A DNA stretch of 64,000 bases from Aspidiotus rigidus (Eukaryota; Arthropoda; Insecta; Hemiptera; Diaspididae), in contig JAVHKY010000003.1 in the NCBI GenBank assembly GCA_035079385.1, forward strand, positions 16,217,001 through 16,281,000, written 5' to 3'. The notes under the pieces were generated by a model. It saw nothing but the letters and a program-made list of their open reading frames with translations. It did no database searches and had not been told where the DNA came from. This document shows positions 22,736 to 35,100 of this stretch, piece by piece; position 1 is the stretch's first letter; each line of letters opens with the position of its first letter. The translations under genes and the position numbers were made by a program.

Positions 22736-23359
22736 CCCATACCACTATAAGCCTAGTATAATATAGTTTGAGAGTCAACATTTTTCTCGAATCTCCATAT
22801 AATATGATAGCTCGAGAGTTGAAATTTTTCCAAGTTTTTTGCTGGACGGCGCACGGCAAGTTTCTCAAAAAGCCCCCCATAAAACAGGTTCCCTGTTAAA
22901 ATTCAGCTGGAAACGATCAGGAGAATTCAGGATTTGTTTTACTTGTGGAAGATACCTACCCTTTGGTTTGTGTTTATCTCGGCTTTTGGCTTCTGGAAAA
23001 ACTCAGTTTGAAACCATTAGAATAAATGGGTCTTTGTCGTACTTCTGGAGGGTACTTATTCTACAACTTGTGTTTATCTCAGCTTATGGCTTGAGAAAAT
23101 TCAGCTTGAAACAATCAGGAGAATTGGGGCTTTGTCATACATGTAGATGATACTCATTTTACAGTTTGTGTTTATCTCGGCTTATAGGGAGTATTAGCAT
23201 TATGTTAGACCTATACTTACTCAATTTACTAGACCTGAAGTAAATGAAGAAAAGATCCGTCTAAATCCCTACATAATTCCTGATTCTGCCTCCATCCTCT
23301 TCTCATGTACTAGTTTTATGCTAGGCTTGAACAAAGAAAAATAAAAACAAATAAAAAAT

Positions 23360-23798
23360 CTCGAGCTATTTATGATAGGAGGGAGACTTGGGAAAATTTG
23401 TCCCCTATCATATATAGCTCGAAAGTCAAAAGTTTTCCAAGTCCCTCTTCTATCATATATAGCTTCAGATTCGAAATTTTTTCTAAGTCCCTCTCCTATC
23501 ATATATGGCGCGAGAGTCGAATTTTTTCTAAGTCCCTCTCCTATCATATATGACTCGAGAGTCGAAATTTTTCTAAGTCCCTCTCCTATCATATATGGCT
23601 CGAGGGTCGAAATTTCTTACTAAGTCCCCCTCCTATCATATATAGCTCGAGAGTCGAAATTTTTCTAAGTCCCCCTCCTATCATATATGGCTCGAATGTC
23701 GAAATTTTTCCAAGTTTTTCGCTGGATGGCGCACAGCGGACGGCGCACGGCGCACGCCAAATTTCTCAAATAGCCCCCCATAAAACAGGTTCCCTGTT
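23360..23798 (-). repeat. 45 bp minisatellite array ending in a foldback terminus
   Basis: About seven units of the form ctatcatatatagctcgaga + gtcgaaatttttctaagtcc. The array is followed by the GC-rich ggcgcacggcggacgg block and AACAGGTTCCCTGTT at 23784-23798. Confidence 0.8.
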
Positions 23799-24840
23799 AA
23801 AATTTCGACTCTCGAGCTATATATGATAGAAGGGGGACTTGGAAAAATTTCGACTCTCGAGCTATATATGATAGGAGGGGGACTTAGAAAAATTTCGACT
23901 CTCGAGCTATAGATGATAGAAAGGGGGACTTGAAAAATGACGGCTTCCTTAACGAAGTTAAACGAGGAACGCAGGGAACCTGTTTTATGATTCGAATGAG
24001 ATTTGGTATTGAAAATTCAAGGAAGCCTAGATCATATATAGCTCGACAGTCGAAATTTTTCTAAGTCCCTCTCCTATCATATATGGCTCGAGAGTCGAAA
24101 TTTTTCTAAGTTCCCCTCCTATCATCTATAGCTCGAGATTCGAAATTTTTTCCAAGTCCCCCTTCTATCATATATAGCTCGAGAGTCGAAATTTTTCTAA
24201 GTCCCTCTCCTTTCATATATAGCTCGAGACTCGAAATTCTTCCAAGTCCCCCTCCTTTCATATATAGCTCGAGACTCGAAATTTTTCTAAGTCCCCCTCC
24301 TATCATATATGGCTCGAGAGTCGATATTTTTCCAAGTCCCCCTTCTATCATATATAGCTCGAGAGTCGAAATTTTTCTAAGTCCCCCTCCTATCATATAT
24401 AGCTCGAGAGTCGAAATTTTTCTAAGTCCCTCTCCTATCATATATGGCTCGAGGGTCGAAATTTTTCTAAGTTTTTCGCTGGACGGCGCACGGCGGACGG
24501 CGGACGGCAGATTTCTCAAATAGCCCCCCATAAAACAGGTTCCCTGTTAAAAAATTCGACTCTCGCGCCATATGTGATAGGAGAGGGACTTAGAAAAATT
24601 TCGACTCTCGAGCTATATATGATAGTAGGGGGACTTGGAAAAAATTCGTCTCTCGAGCGAGAAAAATTTAGATTCTCAAACTATATTATGATAGGCTTAT
24701 AGTAGGTCTAGGCCTTCTTTATACTATCTTTATCTAGGTCTAGGCTTCCTTGAATTTTCAATACCAAATCCCATTCGACTCATAAAACAGGTTCCCTGCG
24801 TTCCTCGTTTAACTTTGTTAAGGAAGCCGTCGTTTTAACA
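23799..24840 (-). mobile_element. Foldback-like modules with long 45 bp minisatellite array
   Basis: A mirrored half-module at 23800-24010 is followed by roughly ten 45 bp units (24020-24470), the GC-rich block, a second AACAGGTTCCCTGTT terminus (24534-24548), and an inverted module with the stem block near 24800-24830. The 45 bp period keeps one minus-strand frame open as 15-residue repeats ([15 protein letters not shown] type). Confidence 0.75.
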
Positions 24841-24849
24841 TAAGATTTG

Positions 24850-25440
24850 ACCTAATTGATAAAGAACATACCAAAAATCAGGGCTCTCCATGTTGAAAAA
24901 GTGGATTTTCTGAACTTGGTATCTCTAGACCGTTCCGGCAACTGGAGAATTTATTGACTAACTCGGCGGATGTATTTACATGAGAATTGACCTTGTTGAT
25001 AAACAGAATATGAAAAATCACGGTTTTCCATGTTGGAAAACTGGATTACCTGGAGTTTTTACTATTTCTAGATCGTTCCAGAAACTGGAAAATTTTTCGA
25101 CCATTTTTTTCAAACTCAGCGGACATGTTTACATAAGAATTGAACGAATTGTGGAATGAAATAGGTACCAAAACTCACGGTCCTCCAGGGTGAAAGAGAA
25201 GATTTTCTCTAATTTTTATTTCCAGAACGTTCCAGCGACTGGAGAATTTGTTGACCATTTTTTTCAAACTCGGCGAACATGTTTACGTGAGAACTGACCT
25301 ATTTGATGAATGAAATACCAAAACTCACTGTCCTCCAGGGTGAAAAAGTGGATTTTCTCATTTCTCTTCTATTTTCAGACTGTTCCAGCGACTGGAGAAT
25401 TTTTCAACTATTTTTCTCAATCTAACGTACTCCACCTAAT
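24850..25440. repeat. 152 bp satellite, four units, inverted relative to the left array
   Basis: The landmark gttcc(a/g)gc(g/a)actggagaat recurs near 24931, 25075, 25228 and 25380. It faces the array at 20090-21130 in the 6.6 kb element. Fewer units on this side show unequal expansion. Confidence 0.78.
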
Positions 25441-26084
25441 CGGTGGACGTGTTTACATAAGAATTGACCAAATCGATAAACGTAATACTAAAAATATATT
25501 TTTGGTCTATCAACATTCCCATTTCATCTTACGGAGGAGTGCGTATTTTTCACCTCGAACATTGACCATTGATTTCTCGCGGTCTATTGCGGTAGCAGTC
25601 GTGGTTCACCCCGCTATTCATGGAAAAATCACAGAAATTCATTAAAATTGATTTTTTTGGAAATGTTGCACCTCACCGAGGACTATGGTACTCATGTATG
25701 TTGTAGTAGAGGGTATGGCGCTTCAAATGAATGATTTTCCCCAAGTGCCTCCACCCCCCGATTGTTTTTTTTTCGAGTTTGAAGTTTTGTTATAGCTAGA
25801 AACTAGGGAAAATATGAATGGTTTTTTTTGAAAAAAATACCATGGATGAACGTTCACATATACTAAAATGTCCTCAAGTTTCATCGCTGTGCGATCATTA
25901 TTGGCTGAGATATAGCCATTTGGATTTTAGGCCTAAAAATCACTCTGCAGCCCATGTGGGTGAGCGGATGGGTCCAATTTTTTGGATTTCGAGTTTTCTC
26001 ATTGGGGACAACATTTTGACGGACATTTGAAACATTTTCCGACCAAGGCCATTTTCCCCCCTATACCCGGCTAGAGCCTTTCAA

Positions 26085-26480
26085 GTGTACATCGGTGGTG
26101 GTTCTGCAGCATTCCTAATAGGTCGGTTTGGTGATGTGGATATATTTGTTCAACCTAAGAGCAGTGATGTTTCATTAGGTCTCAATGAGCTTCAAAAGTT
26201 GAAGGAAATACTTCCTGAGGGACGTTCTTTTTCTGATGATTTCAAAACTTAGGAGGATTCTAAAACCTTTTTTTTAAAAGAGTACCAGCAGTGCGTTTTG
26301 GCGGATGGCACACAAACAAAAACGCGAGTGATATTAAAACGAAGGTGGACCCGTTCGATTTATTAGAAGTTGGTGTTTCAATTCCAATCTATAGAGAAGA
26401 GCCAGAGCCGATATTTATATGTGGACAAGTGCGTATGTTTTGATCATTTCAAGTTCGATGAAAGCAACTGCGAAAGAATG
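26085..26480 (+). pseudogene. Decayed nucleotidyltransferase-like fragment
   Basis: Immediately right of the 6.6 kb element the translation reads VYIGGGSAAFLIGRFGDVDI before a stop near 26251. G-G-S followed nine residues later by D-V-D fits the polymerase-beta superfamily pattern hG[GS]x(9-13)Dh[DE]h. Further pieces in other frames (VDPFDLLEVGVSIPIYREE near 26350, FDHFKFDESNCERMIF near 26440) suggest the rest of one protein broken by indels. The exact family is not identified. Confidence 0.5.
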
Positions 26481-26884
26481 ATTTTTTCATGCCGTACTTA
26501 CATCGTCATAACAGGACTTGTTCTCCGAACTCTCCATCACGATACCCCATGATTCGAATAGGAAGAAGTCTGAAATATTGGGTGAGTTGTGATTTTTTAT
26601 TCAGAAGGTGGAAGTTCCAAGACTTGAAAGTCTCTCGTACATCAATTAAGGTGCGTCATTATTGTAATGACGTTTTTCTTTCATACAACGACCCAGAAGT
26701 GAATCATAGCGGGCATATGATAGGAAAGGGACTTGCAAAAGTTTCAACCTCCGAGCGGACGATCCAAATTTTAAATACGTGAACTTGATCACTGGATGAA
26801 CCAAAACCATAGTCAAATGAACTTTCACCTGACGCAGGTTAAGCGGCCATGGCTGCTTTAATGAGTACTTGAATGAAGAGTTAA

Positions 26885-27200
26885 GGTAAGCAACGTATTT
26901 GCCTTGCAATCAAGAGCGGGATGATGGACCACAGTACACCTTATTGGAGTGTGAGGTATGGAGACGTGAGCGGTGTAAGCTTAATCGGTCTCTTGAGGAG
27001 ATTGGGGTCGATGAAACGCTTGCTCTGAGTAGCCGGGTATCCTCCGAGCTAAATGGAGCCAGGTCTACATTAGCAGACGTAGTAATGAAGAAGGTGAACA
27101 TGGAATGAGATAGATAAATATAGAGCCACGCTATGGCCTACTCAACACCTGCGTACCACCCAGATACAGACGATACTCCGCAGGAAGAAGTGGATGAGGT
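26885..27200 (+). mobile_element. R1-like LINE 3' fragment
   Basis: The translation matches the C-terminal zinc-knuckle region of the 1461-3730 element (RDDGPQYTLLECEVWRRER and LNRSLEEIGVDE against its YDGPQHTLFECEAWRRER and LSRSLQEIGVDE). Only the 3' end is present, on the opposite strand to the other copies. Confidence 0.8.
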
Positions 27201-28925
27201 GTAGAGATTTGACGGACAAAGAAGAAGAAAGACTTCGACAGTGGTTTAGTTCTCAGTTTGTCCGGTGAGTGTGTCAAAGTTTGTAAGCCTGGGGACATTG
27301 CAGCTTAGCATTTGCCAGGAAGAGGGAGTTTCGCCGAGGAGATTCTTCCAACAATAAAGTTATACCAGAGAGGGTCGACACCGGTGTTGGAGGGAATAAA
27401 ATTAGTACATACGTAACCCGCACGCACTACACTAGGGACGACGGGCGGCTGTACGTATGACAGAAGAGACCAGCGTCCAGTAAGAAGCCTCTTCAGCATT
27501 GACGTCTCTATATCATTGGGGTAGAAGAATGAAAGTGGTCTGAGGAGGATTGGTTAAAGAGCGTAATAGTAGGAAAAACTGAAATAACGCTTGGTTTATT
27601 AAAAAACAAGATGGATGTCCATCGTACTTGCGCTCCAAGTTCTTATGCTAAGTTCACTTAAAAACAAGATAGATGTCTTTTTCGTATCTGCTCTCGAGTT
27701 TCTTAGATTGGTTGAACTAGTCTAAAGGAAGTCCCCTTCCTCTTCTCTTGTTCAGTTTAGCATTTCTTAAAGAAAATTTTCAGAATTGGTTCCCGTGAAC
27801 AAGACGATACCTGTAATACAAGAAATAAAAACTACACACATGCTCGTAGAATTTATTCCTCATTAATAGTTTTAGTCGTTAAATACTATTATAGTTGAAT
27901 AAATTAATAGTTGCAATTATAGCACATCAATACACACGCTTTTTAAGAAGAATATAAATACCGAATTAATACAGGTATTTGGATGTGAAGAATTTTAAAT
28001 TCATTTGCATGTTTCAAGAAACAATCGGTAAGATTTCACTGTAAACGATCCCAATTGTAATGCCGATATCCACGCGAAAATTTAGTTGTAAATTCGATGT
28101 ACTTTAGGGATATTTTTTCTTTCTCCCCCTCTTATTTGCTTTATTTCTTCCTCTTTAATCAAAGGACGAAAAAAATGTTGTATTTTCGGGAAGACAAAAC
28201 CAAAAAAAGAGAAGTATAATAATCATGGAATTTGCAATACTTTTGGATTTTACTTAATTTTAAAGCTGACGCTCGCCCATAAATGAACTCACGGTATAGA
28301 ACATCATAATATAGTAGGTATACTGTAAAGTAAATCGTACGTAAGATTATATTATGGTAATTCACGACTTTTACAACATAGAAGAAAATTGTAACATCAA
28401 AATGACTAGAATCAGATACTATTCAACACAATTTAAAAATTATAAAACAAAAATGAACAAGAGGAACAACAAAAAAAAAATTTAAAAAACTGGTTGAGAG
28501 TTTGTAGGTATATAAGGAATCTCTTCCTGCCTTACGTTCGCATGGAGGAAAGGAAAGTATAATCGGTAACTTCGTAATTTAATACATTTTTCAGGGTAAA
28601 AGAATTGGTTTTTAGTTATTTAAAATTACAATAAAAACTTCAATTACAAAATACAACATGGCGAGGTGTAATTGATACGAAAATAGAGAAGCGTTTTCAT
28701 TTTACATTTGGTTTTTGATTCATCTGTACCAACTAAAAAAAAAAAAAAAAAAAAATGAATGAATGAATGATAGGAGGATAAATAGATAGACAAATAAAAA
28801 TGTGACAAGAAAGACACGATAGAAAATTAAAAATTTTGGGAATATAGATTTGAAGGAATATTTAATTAATCTAATGGATATGAGAAGAGAAATATTGTAA
28901 AATAGTTTGATAGTGCTATTCGGGG
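27201..28925. other. Intergenic between the two convergent host genes
   Basis: No recognisable gene. A degraded duplicate (27595-27700) repeats an aaaaacaagatggatgtc-type phrase twice. A poly-A run lies at 28736-28755. Confidence 0.45.
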
Positions 28926-28929
28926 CCGT

Positions 28930-28935
28930 TTTATT
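28930..28935 (-). terminator. IA-2: Polyadenylation signal of IA-2
   Basis: AATAAA on the minus strand, about 80 bases after the IA-2 stop codon at 29017-29019. It is the nearest canonical signal. Confidence 0.5.
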
Positions 28936-29016
28936 TATGTTTGTTTTCAACAGACTACGTATTGTTTGTGCCCGCGATGATATTCTATCATTTTACCATT
29001 CGCAAATTGTTCTTGT

Positions 29017-29172
29017 CTAGTTTAGAAGAGAATTCGAATTTGAAGCTGATTCAGAGGTTGATTTATCGGTATTATTCGAGGTTGCAGCAGCCTCTTGTTC
29101 ACTGGGTTCTTCGGACAGCTGAACTAGTGGGGCCACATTATCGGTATTCTGGTCCTGACTCGTTTGTTGCTG
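29017..29172 (-). other. IA-2: IA-2 C-terminal extension
   Basis: Vertebrate family members end at or near LKALPQ. Here 51 more residues follow, rich in Gln, Ser, Asn and acidic residues ([10 protein letters not shown] ... [12 protein letters not shown]). It is in frame with no splice signal before the stop, so I take it as real. Confidence 0.8.
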
Positions 29173-32100
29173 TTGAGGTAATGCTTTCAAAACTGCCTGT
29201 ACTTCTTCAGCAACAGCGGATAATACAAATTGGAATTGTTGTTTAGTGCACACTGCGCCGGCTCTCTGATCTCTAATATGCTCTAATGTGGCCGCTATAT
29301 CAATTTCTTTAGCACCTTTTGAAATACGATTCAGCACCATGTCAAGTAGTAAGTACGAGCCTGTACGTCCAACTCCATCACTGCAATGCCATAAAATAAT
29401 AAATACAAACAAATAAATAAAAGAAAGAAAATGTTCCGGCAGAGCCAAATAAATATATAGATCACGTTTCATATCTCAAAGGTGACGTCATTTACATTTA
29501 GTCCACGAAGTAGTACTTCTTCTAGCCCACTATACCATCCAGGTAAAGGATAAAGTACAGGTTCACTCGCTCCTCCCTTCTTATAGTTTCGTAAACTACG
29601 GTATGGGTCAAGTAGCTCCTGCCTAGAATAGGCCTAATATGAGCCTAGTATACTCCCCTTCATATCATATACTAGTAAAGTACATGCTCTCAGATGTTGG
29701 AATTACTGTGTTCTTATGACGTCACCAGAGGGTTAAAAATTCTAGGTCGAAAATTTTGGTCGCGCAAATCCTCACAGGCTTAGTATAGGAAGCAGGATTA
29801 ACTGGAATTGGGACGGTACGAAACGTTACGGCTCGACATAATGACAGAATACTCAAAGAGTAGAGTAAACGAAAAACCAATTACAAAGACCGCAGATATA
29901 AAGGAGAAGATGCGAGATCTTTCGGTTAACAAACCATCATCGGGCAAAGTTAGAACGCCACTGACCCAGATACGACTCATGAAACAGAATACCAACGAGA
30001 TCAGGATTGAACGAGCGAGCCCTCGCGAGGTGACTCACACTCGTAGACCAATTCAACTAAACCTTCGTCGGGAAAATACCTGTTGAGTACGGTAACATCG
30101 TCACTGTTCAGATGACGCACTATTTCGATATTTTCCAACGCAACGCGCTTGAAGTAAGAATTCTCCTTGTGGAGAAGGGTAGCCGAACCTTCCTTGAAAC
30201 TATGACCACTGGAGATAAGGTGGTCCACAAAGACCGAATCACCCAAATTACCTTTCTTCCAGGCCTTAAGGTGCTCCTCTACTCGAATTCCAAGCTGGCG
30301 ACCCGTCTCGCCTATGTATACGCCGTTACAATCCTTGCACTCCAATTAGTACACCCCGCTCCTCTCCCCCCGCGGGATGAGGTCCTTTAGCCTAACAAAC
30401 AAACCCTTCACAGCAGTGAGGTTATAAAAAGCAGGCCTGAAGCCAAAGGGGCGGAGGACACGAGTCAGCGTGGATGAAAACTCACCCAAAAACGGAAGCT
30501 TGATCCAACGTAATCTCTTATTATTATTACCACTCAGATCGCGGGGGAGGGAAGTGGTAGAATCAAGGCCCTTCCTCGTAAGTTTTTTACGGACCATACG
30601 GTCAATGTCCAAGTTGACCTCATTCACAGCGGCCAAGTGCTTAATGGTCGCCAGCTCCTTTTGGAAAGCTGGTTGACTTAGCGGAATGCTAGTCAGTCGA
30701 TGAATATAACTATTGAAGGCAGCGATCTTATGAGAAAATGGACAGGAGGACGATCCGTGCACAACTGTATCGGTCGAAGTATCCTTCCTGAATATCGCAA
30801 ATTCATGGTCCCCATCTCTATCAGAGATAGTGAGATCCAGAAAGTTTATGGAAGAACCTCCAATTTCTGTAGTGAATTTTATGGAGGGATACATTTTATT
30901 CAGATACTGAAGAAACTCACCAAGGAGCTCTTGAGGACCGCACGCACATAATATATCGTCCACATATCGGTGCCAGTAATGGATGTGACTCAGTAGCACT
31001 TGGCCAGAGGAAAACAAGTCAACCTCAAATCTGGACATGAATATCTCCGAAACGAGAGAGCCCAAAGGAGAGCCGATGGGGATTCCTACCTCCTTAGGAA
31101 ACTCGTAAAATTTCCCATTGAACTTACAGAAGTTAGGGGACCAGCACGCATTAAGGAGGCCAAAACATTCCTGTATCTCGTTATGAGGAATGTTGAACTT
31201 TACAAGTAGGTCACCCATATACTGCATAGTATGGGCCTTTGGTATGTTGGGAAAGAGGCCGGCTACATCAAATGAGCAGAGGCTAGTACCCGGAGGCAAG
31301 GTAACATTTTTGAGCCTCTCGGCCAGAGAAACCGAATTTTTAACGGAGTAGGGGGACTCGTACTCGATTCGAGACTTGAACCAACGATCCAAGAACTTGG
31401 CCAGAAAATAGGCAGGGGAGGAGACGTAGGAGACGACAGGCCGCATAGAAGTATTCATCTTGTGAACTTTTGGCAACCCATAGAGGAGGGGAGGAACAGG
31501 GTTAGGTGCGAGCAGGGCTTTTTCTCCTTTATATCTGCGGTCTTTGTAATTGGTTTTTCGTTTACTCTACTCTTTAAGTATTCTGTCATCAGGATTAACA
31601 GGTTAGCCTAGCGTGTAGTACATGAAGCCCCTAGTGTATTGCATGTCAGGCCTAATATAGATAGTCTGGTATACTGTATGTTAGGCCTACTTAATGAAGG
31701 AAAAAGGTACAGATCTGCTACACAAAATTGAATTGTCTTGTTTGTAAAACGACAACCAGTGGAATGAGAACTTCGTTAGGCTTCAGTACCTATGCAATAT
31801 CAAAAGCGTTATTCGCCTAATCGTAGTTTTGTAGATACGTCAATTCATCTTTCTGGAGCAGAGGTTTCAAGGTAGCAAAAGGCGACATTTTTTCAAGTCC
31901 CCAAAGCAGGCCAAGGTCACTGATGACTCTTAAACCATGACAAAAAACCTTCAAAGTTTTTTGGTACGATTTTCCCAGGAATAGTCCTTGTCAAAAAATC
32001 GTTTTCCTTACAAGCATATAAAATTTAAACGTATATTGATCGAAATTATTTACCTGCAGTGTACCAAAATTGGATGATTTTTCTCTCGGAATGATTTATT

Positions 32101-35100
32101 GACTTTTCTGAAAGTTCATCGATGAAACCAATGTAAGAAGAACGTGAAAGGGATTATACTATGCAATGAATGTTGCTTAAATTACCTGCGGAATTCAAGT
32201 AATGGTTTAGCTGCTGGTGGAATACCTCCTTCGGGCCAAGTTAAAAAGTGAAACTGCGTAATGGTCCTGGTTTCTGTCGTTGCTTGATTTTTCAAGTAGA
32301 AGCTTCGCACAATAAAATCGTCGCACCATATGTGCTCACTAACCAAGTGCACCTACCACGAAAAATAATGTTACTTTTTCTTAATATACTGGTAATAACA
32401 AATGAAAAAAATTATCTAATGAGCTTTCACGCCCTGTCCATTTTTTATCCAAAATCACATAACTTAGATAAAGAATGCATATACCATACCTCGTATATGT
32501 TGTACAGTTCTACTCCTTCAGATGGCCAATATCTGTAACACATAGCTGTATCGTTTTCTATCAAGCGAGTCAACATCACGATAATGTTGCATCCTTGTTC
32601 CCACAACATCTGCCAAAAGTCACAAACCGTATTTTCTAATGGTCCCTGGGTAGCAATATAAGCTGGGTTTCGCGGATCGTGATCAGTCTGTAAATGTTCA
32701 CATTTAATTCATAATAATTTGTTATTAAACTGAAATTAATATTTATAGCTGGTTCATTAATAAATTTGTACCATCGTAGACGCATTGATGTAATCACATC
32801 CGTTCACATTTGATAGAGCGTTCAACACCACTCTAGCGTGGTCATAAGGTAGAGCGTTCACGTATCTGTTTTTGCGTATATTTTCAGGCTGGAAGAATAC
32901 ACAATGAGGAGTTATAAGTTGTGATTAGAACAAACCTTTTCAAGAAGCCACATTAAAGTATTCACGTGAGAACGCAACCATTTTGTGTAGGCAGTGTTGC
33001 ACTAAACCTGCAGATAGAATTGGGATCTATTTTGTCTGATGACGTCATGGGGGTGAATTCCCGACGTTTTTGAGGGAACTTTCGGCACAAAAACATTCTT
33101 TGTCTGCGAGTACCGAGGCTATCAAACGCCCACAAAAAGGGGACTTGGAGAAATTATGATCTTCAATCTGGAAGAGTGGGACGTCATCAAGGGAGACTTG
33201 GATATCTTCATGATCTAAGATTTAGGGCGGAAGGCTCTGAAACTCGTTTTTTTCTTCTTCAACTCAGAGGTATGTATGCTTTAATAATAATACAATCAAA
33301 TGCATGCAATATTCTATGCATTGAGTCAGGGGAAATTGATTAACAATTTTTATGACTTTGTTCAACTCACTTGTTGAGCTATCGCCACAGAGCACGGATC
33401 AGCATCGTAGGCACATAGAGCAGCCCATTCAGTATCTAACCTGGCCTTATTCGTTAAATGATCCTCCATGTACGCCTGTTGAGAAGAAAGATTTTAAATA
33501 TAGATAATGAGGAAGCACTCGACCTTTAAACTCAATTTTTCGCATCTTACCAAGACCATATGGCCTGTAGTGATATCCATATTCGACATTGGTTCTTCGC
33601 TCCTGCGAACAAGAATGGAAATTTCTTTATTGAGGCTCTTTACTTTCAAAGCCCTTAAGAAAAATAGGACTTGATCCCACCGAAACGTTGAACAAGGTTA
33701 TCGTGGAAATCTCAAAAGTGGGCTGAGGAGTAAGATAGATCTCGAAACAAAAGTGCTCAAATTGGAGATTATAAATTGAATTTTATCTATTTTGGCGCGA
33801 ACTTTACGACCCATTATAATATTATAAATGAATGAGATTAGACGTTACAGAATTGTATAATATTATTTGAAAAATGAGATCGATTTCGAATCATCATGAG
33901 ATGATGAGAAAATAAATTGATCCACGATAATAGGTATGTATGTATAGAGGGGAAGGGGAGTTTCATTACTATATGTACATAATTCAAAACATTTGTTCCT
34001 CTTACCAAGAAGAGGTGCTTGAGCGAGATGACGGGCTATTATCCGACTCACGAGATAAGCTTGCGATACGTTGGCCGGGAACCGATATTTCTTGTACTGG
34101 TCTATTGTTAAATCTACCCTTGGTTGAGTCCTATAATAAATAAATAAAAATAACATTCGGATTTCTTGATTAATACGAGTTTATTTTCATCGAGCTACCT
34201 GACGGTAATTTTTAATCAAATCTTTGGCACGTGGGAGCCCGTTCAATTTTTCTTTGATTTTAGCTTGTCTCTTCACAAAGAACAACGCAATAGTGGATAC
34301 TACTACAGCAGCTACAACGCCACATAGAATAAATGTTATCTTGAAATATCCATTTTCAGATTCCGATAGGAGACGCTGGACGTTGGATTCCGGTAGGAGA
34401 CGCCGGACGTTGGGGTGATCCTGTGGAGAAATTGAATTATTGATAATTTAATTGATATGAATGATCACCAGAACTTTTTCAGATTTTTGAGGAAGAACAT
34501 CCGACATCATTGTAGAATTAGGAAAGGAAGGAAGGAAAGAAAGGTAAAATCAAAAATCGGGTCTCAGAAAATAATATGATCAATAGCATTTGTACACAAA
34601 TAAGGTCTCAATACGTACGTGATTCTTGAACGATGCAGACAAAATTTCAACATTGAGTTCGGTACGTATCTTATCCTTCTTCGCATCTGTGTGATAAAAA
34701 AAATTAAAAATCATCAACTTTTTCTCAATTATTTAAAATACCTAGGTGGAATCCAATTCAACAATTATTAGTAGGTATACCCGAAATTATGATACCAACT
34801 TACTTAGGATGTTTGCCACGGTAGAAGCATTGAAATTTTTAGAGTTATTTCGAACTTTGAAAGCGATCTCAGATCCACTACCCCTGGAAAAATTTACACA
34901 TACGATTACTTCATCGAACTCAATACAGCAAAAAAATGTTGAAATTTTCAGTTCCAACTATGCTCTGCCTTTTCCGGTTCAAGTAAATTTTGATCGTCGC
35001 ATTTATGTCTTTATTAGCCGGGGAACCCACCATCTTTTTTATTGCGGGACATGGTCATTCCCAGGAGATTTCCACGACTGACTGAGCGCGCGAGCATATC

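Larger units (their letters stand above)
19443..26079. mobile_element. 6.6 kb inverted-repeat element with 5 bp target duplication
   Basis: Both ends carry AGGCTCTAGCCGGGTA (inverted at the right end) with TTCAA directly repeated at 19438-19442 and 26080-26084. Arms of nearly 0.9 kb (19443-20330 and about 25190-26079) are near-identical inverted copies. Moving inward there are 152 bp satellite units on both sides, a palindrome (21095-21545), and several foldback-family modules with 45 bp minisatellites (21567-24840). No transposase frame was found, so it looks non-autonomous or composite. Confidence 0.7.
29790..31600 (-). mobile_element. Penelope-like element with an inverted partial copy (last IA-2 intron)
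   Basis: Minus-strand RT and GIY-YIG endonuclease. The far left carries a plus-strand piece (29790-30000) that repeats the element's upstream region in inverse (29842-29909 against 31522-31589). This head-to-head partial duplication is common in Penelope-like elements. The 5' part of the ORF is missing. Confidence 0.85.
29173..33475 (-). other. IA-2: IA-2 PTP (pseudophosphatase) domain, six exons
   Basis: Landmarks in order: [93 protein letters not shown] joined across the last intron to [10 protein letters not shown], and [17 protein letters not shown]. The catalytic-loop intron splits the Ser codon after the Cys. It is 2.7 kb long and holds a Penelope-like element. Confidence 0.94.

Noticed and set aside
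23360..24480. CRISPR-like array (regular repeats)
   Set aside because: Repeats are contiguous 45 bp units without variable spacers, in a eukaryotic genome; it is a minisatellite.
23372..24531. Long repeat-peptide reading frames in the minisatellite arrays as genes
   Set aside because: The 45 bp period keeps frames open on both strands, there is no independent start context or domain, and the same DNA is part of mobile-element modules.
31545..31600. Hammerhead-like boxes (CTGATGA ... CGAAA) upstream of the 29.8-31.6 kb Penelope element
   Set aside because: Core-like boxes and a short TACT/AGTA stem are visible, but I could not pair stem I or find a cleavage site, so it is not called.
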